In this document: one piece after another, positions 8,370-16,415 of the stretch
Numbering within the stretch: the stretch's first letter is position 1
Layout: each line of letters starts with the position of its first letter
From: Terriglobales bacterium
GTDB lineage: Bacteria > Acidobacteriota > Terriglobia > Terriglobales > Acidobacteriaceae
NCBI GenBank assembly: GCA_025451215.1
Contig: JANWKU010000203.1
Coordinates: 1 to 44,929, forward strand
Length of the DNA: 44,929 bases
Direction: 5' to 3'
Made by a program: the position numbers and the translations under genes
Notes under the pieces: model-generated
What the model was told of the DNA's origin: nothing
Seen by the model: the letters and a program-made list of their open reading frames with translations, nothing else
Databases searched by the model: none

Positions 8370-8510
8370 ATCTGGTAATTTAGTAATTGAGCAATGCAAT
8401 TGCGCAATCTGTAACTTTAAGGTGCGTGAATTTTACGGGCCCGGTTCAATGAGTTGTTGCCCATCCCCCGTTCTGATCAAATTACTAAGTTACTCGATTA
8501 CCAAATTACC
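8370..8510. repeat. AT-rich imperfect inverted repeat between divergent genes
   Basis: GGTAATTTAGTAATTGAG (8370-8387) and CTCGATTACCAAATTACC (8493-8510) are complementary at 16 of 18 positions, about 105 bases apart. The right arm contains a short direct repeat (ATTACCAA/ATTACCAA). The low GC contrasts with the neighbouring genes. It occupies the divergent rhomboid/truB promoter region and may be a small non-autonomous repeat element or regulatory DNA. Confidence 0.5.
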
Positions 8511-8527
8511 AAATTTATTGATCTCCC

Positions 8528-9436
8528 ATGAATGCCGTTCTTGTAGTAGATAAACCTTCGGGCCTCACCTCGCACGATGTTGTCAATCGCGTGCGGCGCA
8601 TATTAGGGGAGCGCTCCGTCGGCCATCTAGGCACGCTTGATCCCATGGCCACTGGAGTCCTCGCGCTAGTCGCCGGAAGCTTTACCCGGCTCGCGCAGTT
8701 TTACGCGTCGTCAGAAAAGTGCTACGAAGGCGTCATCCGCTTCGGGTACGCGACCGATACTTATGATGCAGAAGGCGAAGCGGCTTCTTCGCCGCAAGTT
8801 GTGCAACTATCGGCGGAGAAGATTGCGGAATTGGCCGCAAGGTTTTCCGGCGTGGTCGAGCAGCTTCCGCCGCCGTTTTCAGCGAAAAAAATCCACGGAG
8901 TTCCCGCTTACAAACTTGCCCGCAAGCGTCAGGAGGTCGTACTGAAACCGGTCAAAGTAGAGATCAAAGAATTTGTGATTACTCAGGTCGAATCCGACCG
9001 CGCGCACTTTCGCGCTCACGTGAGCTCTGGCACATATCTTCGCTCGATTGCGCATGACATGGGACAGCTGATGGGGTGTGGGGCGCACCTGGCATCACTG
9101 CGCCGCACAGTATTGGGGGAATTTAATCTTGCGGAGGCGCATACTCTCGATGCTCTCCAGGAAGCTGCTGACACCAACAAGCTTGATGCTGCCTTCATTC
9201 ACCCGCGAAAACTTCTTCCGGAATTTCCCTGCGTGACCGCCGACGAAGACGGCGTTGCCTGCATTCGCAACGGACGGGCCCTGAACCTTCCTGAATTCTC
9301 GCAGGCCCCCATGGTGAAGGTTTTTGCCAATCAAAAGGACTTGATTGCCCTGGCCACGCGCATTGCTGGAACTCTGTTCCATCCCAAGATTGTGCTGGCT
9401 GCGGCCACGCAAGCCGAATACGCTGCAAACCGGTAA
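8528..9436 (+). CDS. truB: tRNA pseudouridine(55) synthase
   Basis: A 302-residue TruB enzyme, which isomerises U55 in the T-arm of tRNAs. The N terminus shows VVDKPSGLTSHDVV, and the catalytic Asp is D38 in GHLGTLDPMATG. The later FSAKKIHGVPAYKLARKR segment and the SSGTYLRSIAHDMG segment are conserved TruB blocks; a C-terminal PUA-like tail is present. Length is normal for bacteria. In many bacteria truB lies near rbfA and infB; here it stands alone between the rhomboid gene and the AMIN-domain gene, so only its own motifs support the call, but those are decisive. Confidence 0.96.
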   Translation: MNAVLVVDKPSGLTSHDVVNRVRRILGERSVGHLGTLDPMATGVLALVAGSFTRLAQFYASSEKCYEGVIRFGYATDTYDAEGEAASSPQVVQLSAEKIAELAARFSGVVEQLPPPFSAKKIHGVPAYKLARKRQEVVLKPVKVEIKEFVITQVESDRAHFRAHVSSGTYLRSIAHDMGQLMGCGAHLASLRRTVLGEFNLAEAHTLDALQEAADTNKLDAAFIHPRKLLPEFPCVTADEDGVACIRNGRALNLPEFSQAPMVKVFANQKDLIALATRIAGTLFHPKIVLAAATQAEYAANR

Positions 9437-9555
9437 AAATAGCTGCGCCGGTGACTTCGGGGATCAGCCCTTGGTGCGCCAAACTCCCTTGCAAATCCGA
9501 TGTCCTGGTGCGTTCTACTGCTAGAATTGTTTTTGTATTTCAAAGAAATCTGGCT

Positions 9556-10557
9556 GTGAAACGAACCTTGATTTTCGCTGCGGTATGCGGTTGCTTAGTG
9601 CTTCTGCATTTTTCCGCCTACGCTAAAGAGGCTCCTACGGTCCGCCACGTGGATGTGCTGAGCAGCGGAAGCCACCTGGAAATTGAAATTACAACGTCAG
9701 AGCCGCTGACGCCGAAGACGCAGGTGATTACCGGCCCCGACCGCCTTATCGTGGATTTTCCCGGCGCATTGCCCGACGCCAAGCTGCATAACCTCTCAGT
9801 GAATCGCGGCGAGGTAAAGGGCGTTCGCATCGGATTGTTTACCCAGAACCCGCCCACCACGCGGGTGGTATTTGACCTGAAAAGCGCGCCCCAGTATCAG
9901 ATATTTCCTTCGGGCAAAACTTTGATCGTGAAGATGGGTGCTTCGCTTTCGGCGGATGTTCCTTCTGATGCTCGTTCCAATTCGCGTCTCAATGGCGGGT
10001 CTGCGGCGGTACTCAAGCAGGTGAGCGCAAAGGGAATTGGCATGGTCACCGGAGGAACGGTCACGCCGCTTGCCATTGCTGCCTCGGTTTCGGCTCCGAC
10101 TTCTGCCGCTGCGGCGGATGTTCGCGTGGAATTCCGGGAAGGCAAACTTAGCATTTGGGCTGACAAAGCGACGCTGGCCAGCGTGCTCTATGAAATTCAG
10201 CGGCGCACCGGCGCGGAGGTTTCTATTCCACCTTCGGCTTCGCAGGAAAAGATTGTTGCCGATATTCCGCCTTCACCCGCGCGGGAGGCCATCGCCGCGC
10301 TGCTCGACGGCTCTAACTTCGATTTCATCCTTGTTGGTTCCGATAAGAACCCGCAGACGTTGCACAGCATCATCCTGACGACGCGGGGGCAGGACAGCGC
10401 ATCCGACCAGGCATTTTTCCCCGCCGTTCAGTCTCCACCTGAATCGAACCCTCAACCCGACGGCCGGACTGACCTTCAGGACACGCCGCCATCTGACGTA
10501 CAATCCACGCCGGACCCGCAACCAGACATGGTGCCGCAACCGCAGCCTGAGAACTAG
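9556..10557 (+). CDS. AMIN-domain plus STN-like secreted protein
   Basis: A 333-residue exported protein. The GTG at 9556 starts a signal peptide (VKRTLIFAAVCGCLVLLHFSAYA); the frame is open further upstream to 9451 but without sensible leader sequence. After it, residues of about 27-125 form an AMIN domain (SGSHLEIEITTSEPL, then RLIVDFPGA, then TRVVFDL), which binds peptidoglycan in amidases and pilus secretins. Residues of about 190-275 resemble an STN (secretin/TonB short N-terminal) domain: ISIWADKATLASVLYEIQ-like, then EVSIPPSAS and AIAALLDGSNFDFILVG. A Pro/Gln-rich tail ends the protein. A secretin pore domain is missing. It may be a PilQ-like periplasmic piece or a pilus accessory protein; function is not established. 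Confidence 0.72.
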   Translation: MKRTLIFAAVCGCLVLLHFSAYAKEAPTVRHVDVLSSGSHLEIEITTSEPLTPKTQVITGPDRLIVDFPGALPDAKLHNLSVNRGEVKGVRIGLFTQNPPTTRVVFDLKSAPQYQIFPSGKTLIVKMGASLSADVPSDARSNSRLNGGSAAVLKQVSAKGIGMVTGGTVTPLAIAASVSAPTSAAAADVRVEFREGKLSIWADKATLASVLYEIQRRTGAEVSIPPSASQEKIVADIPPSPAREAIAALLDGSNFDFILVGSDKNPQTLHSIILTTRGQDSASDQAFFPAVQSPPESNPQPDGRTDLQDTPPSDVQSTPDPQPDMVPQPQPEN

Positions 10558-10676
10558 GACTCGCAAAACTGAGTGACGTTGGCAGATGGCCTGCGAAAGT
10601 TCGCTGAAGTGCTGTCTCTTGATAATTGAGCGCACTTCCCTCAGCGGCTAAAGCCACGGTATCTTTCTGGCCGCGC

Positions 10677-10697
10677 GGCACGACTAAAAATCGTGCC
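10677..10697. repeat. Short palindromic repeat in convergent gap (GGCACGA)
   Basis: GGCACGA and TCGTGCC form a 7-bp stem around a CTAAAAA loop. Together with the preceding CCCTCAGCGGCTAAAGCCAC text (from about 10638) it resembles a dispersed intergenic element of acidobacterial genomes. It lies in the 287-base gap between the converging AMIN and TadG genes; otherwise I see nothing coding in that gap. Confidence 0.5.
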
Positions 10698-10844
10698 CTT
10701 CCCAACCCGAATAACACCCTTCACAAAAATTGACGTTTCTTACTTGCCTTGGATGGCGGATTGGCTTTTCTAAAACCAGCCGGAGTGTGTTCCGCTTGAA
10801 TCAAGAAAATCGTGTTCCAAACCTACGTCTTTGCGCGGGAATTT

Positions 10845-12185
10845 CTAATTGTGAATGAGACGAACGGGAACAGGGGTAGTGCCGCTGCCGGTGACTGGGG
10901 TTGTGCTGCCGTAACCAGCGATGCTTGCGGGGCTGCAACCGGAAGCGTTTAAGATTACGGCTTGCAACTGAGGCGTTCCGCTTACATTCGGATTAGTCTG
11001 CGTAATCGCGAGTTGAAGAAAGCCGGTCACCACGGTGTGTCCGCTGCTGCAATTGCCTCCCGAGCATAAAGGAGTGCCAGGCGTATTTTCGTTGTAAAGC
11101 GGTACGGTGACAATAGAGTCGCTGCGGCTGATGTTGTCCACGCCAATCAGGGACGTGTCGGGATTGGCAGTACCACCTTGAATCGTCGGCATTTTCGCGG
11201 GGGGTGTGGCTGGGATAACAATGTCCTGGCCAAGATTGGGGCCATCGCTTGAGGCGTGAATCAAACAACGTGCGCCGCGTCGGGTATTGAAAGTGCTGCC
11301 AACGAATCCAGTTTGTATTTCGACAGCATCGGAATTACTGATGGGTTCACCGCAACTCATACGAAATTGCGAAGCACAGGCGATGTTCTCTCGGTAAGTA
11401 ATGCCGGTCACTCCGCATGCAGGACATAGGGGCGATGGTGTAGGCGAGTTGGTAGGAATACTCAGCGGGTAAAACGTCAGTCCGGGCGCATTTTGGCTGC
11501 CTCCGTTCCCGGTGGAAATCTGAGTGAGATTGATGGTCGTGCCGATGAAGGAAGCGTTATTGAGAAGATTCCCGCTTGTGGGATCCACAAAAAATGGTCC
11601 CGTGCATCCGGAGAGATTTGGATTGCAATCGGGGACTAGCCAGGGTTTGACAGATGTTGCGATGGGAGTTGAGTTCGCGGGGTGGGCGGAATCGCTCGAT
11701 GGATTGTAGGCTTCAGCCACCGCAGTCGCGCTGACCGCGGTCGCGGTATTTCCCCAAATCTTTGCGAAAAACGTCGGCACAGCGGTATTTCTAACGCTGA
11801 CGGTGATCTGGGGGTTTTCAGGGTTTGTCGTGGTGTCGCAGGCAATGGAGATAACGCCGGCCGGCTGACCGGCTATCGTGTTTTGCCTGGCCGCAGCTTC
11901 AGCCTGAACATTCGCCGCTTGCGATAGGCCGGGGCCACCGTTCTGGCAAACATTGACAAGATCGGCTTCAGGCGCGCCTGAGGACTGCAAGGAAGTAAAA
12001 CCAGAGGTGACAAACATCTTTGCCCCGGCCAATGCCGCCGCATCCGCGGCACGCTGGGCTTCACCACGGGCCACGTATAGTTCGGCAAGATCCACCGAAA
12101 TAGCGGCCATACTGATAATGGCGAGCAAGGTAAATGCCACTACCAGAATGGTGACGCCGCGTTCATTTTTTCGACTGTGATTCAT
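10845..12185 (-). CDS. TadG-like pilus assembly / putative Flp pilus protein
   Basis: A 446-residue protein whose N terminus is a basic stretch followed by one membrane helix (GVTILVVAFTLLAIISMAAISVDL) and then YVARGEAQRAADAAALAGA, the classic Tad/TadG leader region in which the helix continues into an Ala-rich amphipathic segment. The remainder is a long Ser/Thr/Asn/Pro-rich, probably extracytoplasmic region with several Cys pairs; I do not see an intact von Willebrand A domain. It is the last gene of a leftward operon with two TadE-like proteins and a prepilin peptidase. Role: minor pilin or pilus-associated surface protein, inferred from leader and context. Confidence 0.78.
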   Translation of the reverse strand: MNHSRKNERGVTILVVAFTLLAIISMAAISVDLAELYVARGEAQRAADAAALAGAKMFVTSGFTSLQSSGAPEADLVNVCQNGGPGLSQAANVQAEAAARQNTIAGQPAGVISIACDTTTNPENPQITVSVRNTAVPTFFAKIWGNTATAVSATAVAEAYNPSSDSAHPANSTPIATSVKPWLVPDCNPNLSGCTGPFFVDPTSGNLLNNASFIGTTINLTQISTGNGGSQNAPGLTFYPLSIPTNSPTPSPLCPACGVTGITYRENIACASQFRMSCGEPISNSDAVEIQTGFVGSTFNTRRGARCLIHASSDGPNLGQDIVIPATPPAKMPTIQGGTANPDTSLIGVDNISRSDSIVTVPLYNENTPGTPLCSGGNCSSGHTVVTGFLQLAITQTNPNVSGTPQLQAVILNASGCSPASIAGYGSTTPVTGSGTTPVPVRLIHN

Positions 12186-12203
12186 CTAGCTGAATGACTC
12201 TTC

Positions 12204-12788
12204 TCAATTCAAATTCTGCATCGTTGCTACAGATTGAACGAGTCCGCTTGCGTAATTGGCCCCGGGCGCGATCAAACCTATAGCTTTATTGAATTGCCAT
12301 TGATATGGATACTTAAGGGTAACGCTGGTTGCTTCAACCGTATAGCCTGGTTGAAAGGGAGATGCTAACGTCGCGCCGTAAGTAACTCCGCGATTGACGA
12401 CCAGAATCAGTCCCGAACAATTCCCATTCGACGCGGTAAATGTCCATGTCAGGGCCGCTTTAGTCGGAGTCGTGCCGCTCAGACCACAATCATTCACACC
12501 GGTATTAGTGAGCGCTTGGCTGACTACATTCCGAATCGCGCAAATCGAGGAAGGACACAAGCTCGGAGATGAAAGATCGCTGGTGGGTTGATTTGCCGCC
12601 ACCCGTGCCGCTTCCTCCGTGATATGAGTGATCTTCTGTTTCAAAATAAATGCGGAACTAAAGTCATACACGCCCACGGCGAAGACAATAAGCAGGGGGA
12701 GAGAAACAGCGAGTTCAATAATCTCCGACCCCCGAGCGTCGCGAACAAAATTCCATTCCGAAATTTTCTCTAGCAACGCGCGCCACAT
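12204..12788 (-). CDS. TadE-like minor pilin (second of two)
   Basis: A 194-residue TadE-family protein. After a short basic N terminus it has RGSEIIELAVSLPLLIVFAVGVYDFSSAF, in which a Glu five or so residues from the start of the hydrophobic helix matches the processing-site Glu of TadE/TadF pseudopilins, followed by ITHITEEAARVAAN. The C-terminal part is a Thr/Asn/Gly-rich beta-like domain with Cys residues. Eight bases separate it from the preceding TadE gene and 18 from the TadG gene. It is expected to be processed by the CpaA-type peptidase encoded first in the operon and to act in Flp-type pilus assembly at the inner membrane. Confidence 0.82.
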   Translation of the reverse strand: MWRALLEKISEWNFVRDARGSEIIELAVSLPLLIVFAVGVYDFSSAFILKQKITHITEEAARVAANQPTSDLSSPSLCPSSICAIRNVVSQALTNTGVNDCGLSGTTPTKAALTWTFTASNGNCSGLILVVNRGVTYGATLASPFQPGYTVEATSVTLKYPYQWQFNKAIGLIAPGANYASGLVQSVATMQNLN

Positions 12789-12796
12789 AAGAAAAC

Positions 12797-13258
12797 TTAA
12801 TTCTCCTGCAATGCTCTTCCTTCGGCTTTAATTGTGAGACCGCCTGGAATTAAGCCATTCAAATTGAATCCAAATTGATAAGACAAATCCACAACCACGC
12901 CATATGGAGTTGGCGACGGCGGGTTCGCGCATGGCAGCGGGCAATTCAGAGGAGTGTTCGGCAGCGACATGTTGAAAATGACGCCCGCCGGATCAAGGTG
13001 CGCGGCACTAATAATCGGATCGACAATTGTGGTCTTCACGTTAACAGACGTGGTGGAGCATGTTGAGCAATTTGATTGGACACCTGCGAGCGCCGCAGCA
13101 TTCGCGGCCCGTTCCAGAGTGGAATAAATGCTATAAGCGCGCGCAAACCAAAGAATGCCGAAGATCAGCAAAAACAGCACTGGCAGCACCACGGCGGCCT
13201 CGGCGATCTCTTGGCCTGCGGTTTCTTTGAACAATCGTTTTGGCCAACGAAATTTCAT
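12797..13258 (-). CDS. TadE-like minor pilin (first of two)
   Basis: A 153-residue TadE-family protein. The leader reads ETAGQEIAEAAVVLPVLFLLIFGILWFARAY, with the Gly-Gln-Glu before the helix typical of the Tad pseudopilin processing region, followed by the Ala-rich STLERAANAAALAGVQ. A short Cys-containing periplasmic domain and a LSYQFGFNLNGL segment follow. It lies eight bases after the prepilin peptidase and eight before the second TadE, so all are translated from one message. It is distinct in sequence from the second TadE outside the leader. Confidence 0.83.
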   Translation of the reverse strand: MKFRWPKRLFKETAGQEIAEAAVVLPVLFLLIFGILWFARAYSIYSTLERAANAAALAGVQSNCSTCSTTSVNVKTTIVDPIISAAHLDPAGVIFNMSLPNTPLNCPLPCANPPSPTPYGVVVDLSYQFGFNLNGLIPGGLTIKAEGRALQEN

Positions 13259-13266
13259 TGCGTAAC

Positions 13267-13809
13267 CTAATGGACCATCGGCCAGGCGGCCATGCCTACG
13301 TAAAAGACCACAGCCAGCGCCAGTGCTACTCCGAATGGTACTTTGGTGGACTCCGGATTATCCAGTGAAAGTTCAGGCCCCGGCAAATGCAGGGTAAATA
13401 GCGATGCCAGCATATGGCCGATATTGCGCAGCGTTCGCCCTACCCTTTTCTTCCAGATCACGAGCCCGACGGCCATGATGCCGGCGGCAAAAATCGCTAG
13501 AATCAGCACGGCCACCAGCCGCGACGGCCCAAGCCACGCTCCCAAAGCGCCTACCAGCTTCCAGTCGCCCGCGCCCAGCGCTTTCAACAGTACAAACGGC
13601 AACAACACCACCAAACCTAGCCCGGCGCCCAGCAAGGCCGCCTTGGCGCCCTGCCAACGTCCTGCGTAGGCGTTTACGGCGATCCCGAGCAAAAACGCGG
13701 GCACCGTTAACCAATTGGGAATGCGGCGCGTCCGCCAATCCGTCCAGCCAGCGGCCAGAGCCAGCACGATGCAAAGCATCCAAAGTTGGCCCCCGGCGTT
13801 ATGGCGCAA
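13267..13809 (-). CDS. Prepilin peptidase, CpaA/TadV type (A24 family)
   Basis: A 180-residue polytopic membrane aspartic protease that cleaves Flp pilin and TadE leaders. The two catalytic Asp sites are visible: the first in GWTDWRTRRIPN, close to the N terminus, and the second in LKALGAGDWKL (the GxGD motif). About six hydrophobic helices are present and the N-terminal methylase part of full-length PilD enzymes is absent, as expected for CpaA/TadV. The frame begins with a TTG at 13809; an ATG at 13779 (MLCIVLALAAGW) is an equally good start and would shorten it by ten residues. It is the first gene of the leftward Tad operon; no TadA ATPase or Flp pilin is in the window. Confidence 0.88.
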   Translation of the reverse strand: MRHNAGGQLWMLCIVLALAAGWTDWRTRRIPNWLTVPAFLLGIAVNAYAGRWQGAKAALLGAGLGLVVLLPFVLLKALGAGDWKLVGALGAWLGPSRLVAVLILAIFAAGIMAVGLVIWKKRVGRTLRNIGHMLASLFTLHLPGPELSLDNPESTKVPFGVALALAVVFYVGMAAWPMVH

Positions 13810-13861
13810 AGAATGATCGTCGAGAATCTGGAACTGCTGGAATACCGCTAATGGAATGATT

Positions 13862-13955
13862 TAAAACCCCAATTTGTGGGCTTTATGCGTACTCCCCTGG
13901 CCCAAGGAACCGCCTACCAATACAGGCGGATTTTCACATAGGAGCAACGGGGAGT
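13862..13955 (-). promoter_or_regulatory. Nested inverted repeats upstream of the Tad operon (possible operator or leader RNA)
   Basis: ACTCCCC (13891-13897) and GGGGAGT (13949-13955) form a perfect outer stem; CCGCCT (13910-13915) and AGGCGG (13924-13929) form an inner one. On the minus strand, GGGC (in 13899-13903) could also pair with GCCC (13878-13881) outside the outer stem, and a short CCCA/TGGG hairpin followed by GTTTTA ends the region. The outer stem overlaps the candidate -35 box, so DNA operator and RNA leader readings exclude each other in part. It matches no riboswitch class I can name. Confidence 0.38.
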
Positions 13956-13958
13956 CAA
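13930..13958 (-). promoter_or_regulatory. Candidate sigma70 promoter of the Tad operon
   Basis: On the minus strand TTGACT (complement of 13953-13958) is followed, after exactly 17 bases, by GAAAAT (complement of 13930-13935). The first element matches the -35 consensus at five of six positions, the second the -10 at four of six. It lies 120 bases upstream of the cpaA-like gene, directly before the nested palindromes at 13891-13955. Confidence 0.45.
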
Positions 13959-13977
13959 TGCGCGTGAAAGAGAAGGG

Positions 13978-14044
13978 TATCGCGCCGGATATTTGATCCG
14001 GCGTTGGCGGCCGAGATCCGCCGGGTCTGAGACCCGGCGCTACA
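13978..14044. repeat. Palindromic repeat, TGTAGCGCCGG family, copy 2
   Basis: It has two hairpins: CGCCGGAT-ATTTG-ATCCGGCG on the left and a 10-bp-arm palindrome centred near 14029 (CCGGGTCT-G-AGACCCGG) on the right. The right end GACCCGGCGCTACA is identical to copy 1 at 7543-7594, while the left end is degenerate. It lies just downstream of the ctpA-like gene and may end its transcript. Confidence 0.7.
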
Positions 14045-14060
14045 TGAGCACCGGCGCTGG

Positions 14061-15671
14061 TTACTGATTGGAAGCGTGCGCGGACGTGCGTTCCGCCATT
14101 ACTTTTCTGGCATTGTCCGCCAACTGCTTGGCCTGCGGCATCAGTTCGAGAGCTTTGAGCACCTGTGGATCACTTTGCGCCCGCACCTGCAGGCCTTTTT
14201 CTTCGCCAAAGGCATCCACGAAAATTTCGCTCTTGATAGAGGACTTCAGCCAATCCGCATTTTGCACCAGCTCAGCGGGAGTGTATTGGATTTTCTGGTC
14301 ATCCAACGATTTGCGAAATTCCTGCATGACCTGGTCATCGACCTCAAACGCATCTGTTACGTGATGAGTGTCGGTGTAATGCTGGGCGAAGTTGAAGAAC
14401 GCGTAATGAATCAGCAACGTGTCCTGGAAGGCGTTGGTTTTGACGGGAGTTAGCTTCACGTCAGGAGTAATTCCGCCGCCGCCGTATACGGTGCGACCGC
14501 TGTCGGTGAGCTTTACTTCGTGGTTGGAAGTGCCGTTCTCATCGGTGTCGCGGTCAAAGTAGTAGTCGTAGAGAGAGATGTTGGAATAATCGCGCTGAAT
14601 CAGGCGTCCGCTGGGGGTGTAGTACTTGGCCGTGGTCAACGCCAGTCCAGTGTTTTCAGAAAGCGGAAATACCGTCTGCACCAGGCCTTTGCCGAATGTG
14701 ACTTCGCCCGCAATCAATCCGCGGTCATGGTCCTGAATGGCTCCCGCAAGAATTTCGGCAGCAGAAGCCGATCCGCGGTTTACCAGCACCACGATTGGAT
14801 AATCTTTCCCGCCGTTCCCGTGAACGGCCACGTAGCGCTTTTCCGGTGACGAACGCCCGTGGTGAGAAACAATCAGTGCGCCCTTGTGCAGGAATTTGTC
14901 GGCCACGCCCACGGCTTCATTCAGCAATCCGCCGGGATTCTGGCGAAGATCGAGCACCAGGCCTTTTAATCCGCCTTCCTGGTCGAACTCATCGAGCGCG
15001 TTCCCAACTTCATGCTCAGTGGTTTCGTTGAAGCCGGTAATGTGCATGTAGCCCACGCCCGGACGAATCATGAAATGCAAATCCACGCTGTAGCGGGGAA
15101 TTTCCGCGCGGGTCACGGAAAAGTCCAAAGGCTTTTCGGAATCTTCACGCAGCATAGTGATGTGCACGGTCGTGCCTTTAGGCCCCTTGAGCAGGTCGGC
15201 GACGTCGCCGGTGTTCATGTTGTCGGTGGGCTTGCCATCCACCGCCGCGATAATGTCCCCGGGGCGAATGCCTGCTTTATATGCCGGACTTCCCGCGAAG
15301 GGAGCAATCACGATGACGCGGTTGTTGCGCGCGCCCACCTTCATGCCTACGCCGTAATAGTTGCCGCGCTGGTCTTCCTTCAACAGTCCGTAAGCTTTGG
15401 GATCAAAAAAATTGGAGTGCGGATCAAGCACGTGCAGCATTCCTGGGATCGCGCCGTCATAGATCGCTTTGTCGGGATTCACGGGGTCGGCATAGTTCTG
15501 CTCGACGACGCTGTACACGTCGGTGAATTCCTTCATGCTTTCGCGAATGTCAGCGTCGCTGCTGGAGGCGGACGCAGGGTTGATCTTTTGTCCGAAGACC
15601 AGTCCCAGAAAACCGCAAAGAAGCAGAATGAGAACAACCAGGAAGAGATTGCGACCAGTACTACGGGCCAT
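14061..15671 (-). CDS. Carboxyl-terminal processing protease, S41 family
   Basis: A 536-residue CtpA/Prc-type serine protease that trims or degrades envelope proteins. An N-terminal membrane segment (residues 8-26) acts as signal or anchor. A PDZ domain covers about 100-180, with the YYGVGMKV and GIRPGDIIAAVDG blocks. The protease core has DLRQNPGG (241-248), the catalytic S303 in RGSASAAEI, and the catalytic K328 in TFGKGLVQ; the Ser-Lys spacing of 25 equals that of E. coli Prc. A long C-terminal helical region of about 150 residues follows. It is transcribed alone; repeat copy 2 lies at its 3' end. Targets are unknown. Confidence 0.94.
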   Translation of the reverse strand: MARSTGRNLFLVVLILLLCGFLGLVFGQKINPASASSSDADIRESMKEFTDVYSVVEQNYADPVNPDKAIYDGAIPGMLHVLDPHSNFFDPKAYGLLKEDQRGNYYGVGMKVGARNNRVIVIAPFAGSPAYKAGIRPGDIIAAVDGKPTDNMNTGDVADLLKGPKGTTVHITMLREDSEKPLDFSVTRAEIPRYSVDLHFMIRPGVGYMHITGFNETTEHEVGNALDEFDQEGGLKGLVLDLRQNPGGLLNEAVGVADKFLHKGALIVSHHGRSSPEKRYVAVHGNGGKDYPIVVLVNRGSASAAEILAGAIQDHDRGLIAGEVTFGKGLVQTVFPLSENTGLALTTAKYYTPSGRLIQRDYSNISLYDYYFDRDTDENGTSNHEVKLTDSGRTVYGGGGITPDVKLTPVKTNAFQDTLLIHYAFFNFAQHYTDTHHVTDAFEVDDQVMQEFRKSLDDQKIQYTPAELVQNADWLKSSIKSEIFVDAFGEEKGLQVRAQSDPQVLKALELMPQAKQLADNARKVMAERTSAHASNQ

Positions 15672-15905
15672 CTAGATTTTCCTTGGGCTTGAGGCAGTTC
15701 CTGCCAAGCCGCGTATGGTGCAGTATATCACTTAAAACAAACGTAAAAAACGGGTTAGAGGCGGGCAAGTTACTCAGAAGTACCCGCCCGTAATGGTTTA
15801 GATGTCGCCTGACTTTTGACCGATGCAAAGGTGTTTCTTAGGCGCGGAGTTGCCTGGATCGCGCTGCTCTCAGGGCTGAAAAGTTAGAAATCTGATTCTT
15901 CAAAC

Positions 15906-16103
15906 CTAATTTTTCAAATCCGTGGAAGGATTGCTCAACGCGATCAGTTTTCCCACGGGATATTCCTCTTCTGTGAGGGGATGGGCGGCGTCAGCATTCT
16001 TGATTTTGAGCACTTCTCCGCTGCGAACCCCTTGCAAGATCAGGCTTTGTTCCTCAAGCCCAATCACCCGGTACTTTTCGCTGAAGATTTCGCTCTCAGA
16101 CAT
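15906..16103 (-). CDS. Small conserved-looking hypothetical protein
   Basis: A 65-residue acidic protein of unrecognised family. It has no signal peptide or membrane helix. The pattern EKYRVIGLEEQSLILQGVRSGEVLKIKN looks like a small beta-rich domain, and the composition is that of a real protein rather than a shadow frame. The ATG at 16103 has a GAGGT immediately upstream, closer to the start than usual. It stands alone between the ctpA-like gene and the ABM-domain gene. Function is not known. Confidence 0.55.
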   Translation of the reverse strand: MSESEIFSEKYRVIGLEEQSLILQGVRSGEVLKIKNADAAHPLTEEEYPVGKLIALSNPSTDLKN

Positions 16104-16415
16104 ACCTCATTAGATGCCGATTTGAGCAAATTTCCACCATTATTTGCATGTGAATTTCTTCGCTATGCGTTTTTGTAGCATCTAGCGAAACCTTACAAAA
16201 AATGGGAGCTCTCGGGAAAATCGATATCTTTAACTTGGATGGAGCAAAAGCGCACAGGGGATTCTGTCTCGTTACTCTTGAGGTTCAGATGGGACGAGGG
16301 GCGCAAATCAATATGCAGGCCAGCCCCTCTAATTGCTAGAGTTCGCGGATTGCCAAGGTGTTGGGAGCAACGCTTACGCAATCCGTGAACTATCCAGCTC
16401 CATACTGCGTTTTGA
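16104..16415. other. Non-coding gap with an imperfect long hairpin
   Basis: About 312 bases without a convincing gene. The one structured element is an inverted repeat with 12 of 13 matching positions: GTTCGCGGATTGC at 16341-16353 and GCAATCCGTGAAC at 16378-16390, 24 bases apart, starting 26 bases after the stop of the ABM gene (minus strand). It lacks a T tract, so it may be a processing or mRNA-stabilising 3' hairpin or a repeat remnant. A minus-strand open frame across this gap (16193-16585) overlaps the ABM gene and is not protein-like. Confidence 0.45.

Noticed and set aside
13862-13955. Identification of the Tad leader as a c-di-GMP, yybP-ykoY (GGGGAGUA) or fluoride riboswitch
   Set aside because: Only the short GGGGAGTA string matches; the rest of each class's conserved core is missing, and a promoter overlaps the outer stem.
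15012-15692. A 226-codon plus-strand frame antisense to the CtpA-like protease
   Set aside because: It mirrors the protease codons; the composition is His/Val/Arg/Gly-rich and no ribosome site or family pattern is seen.
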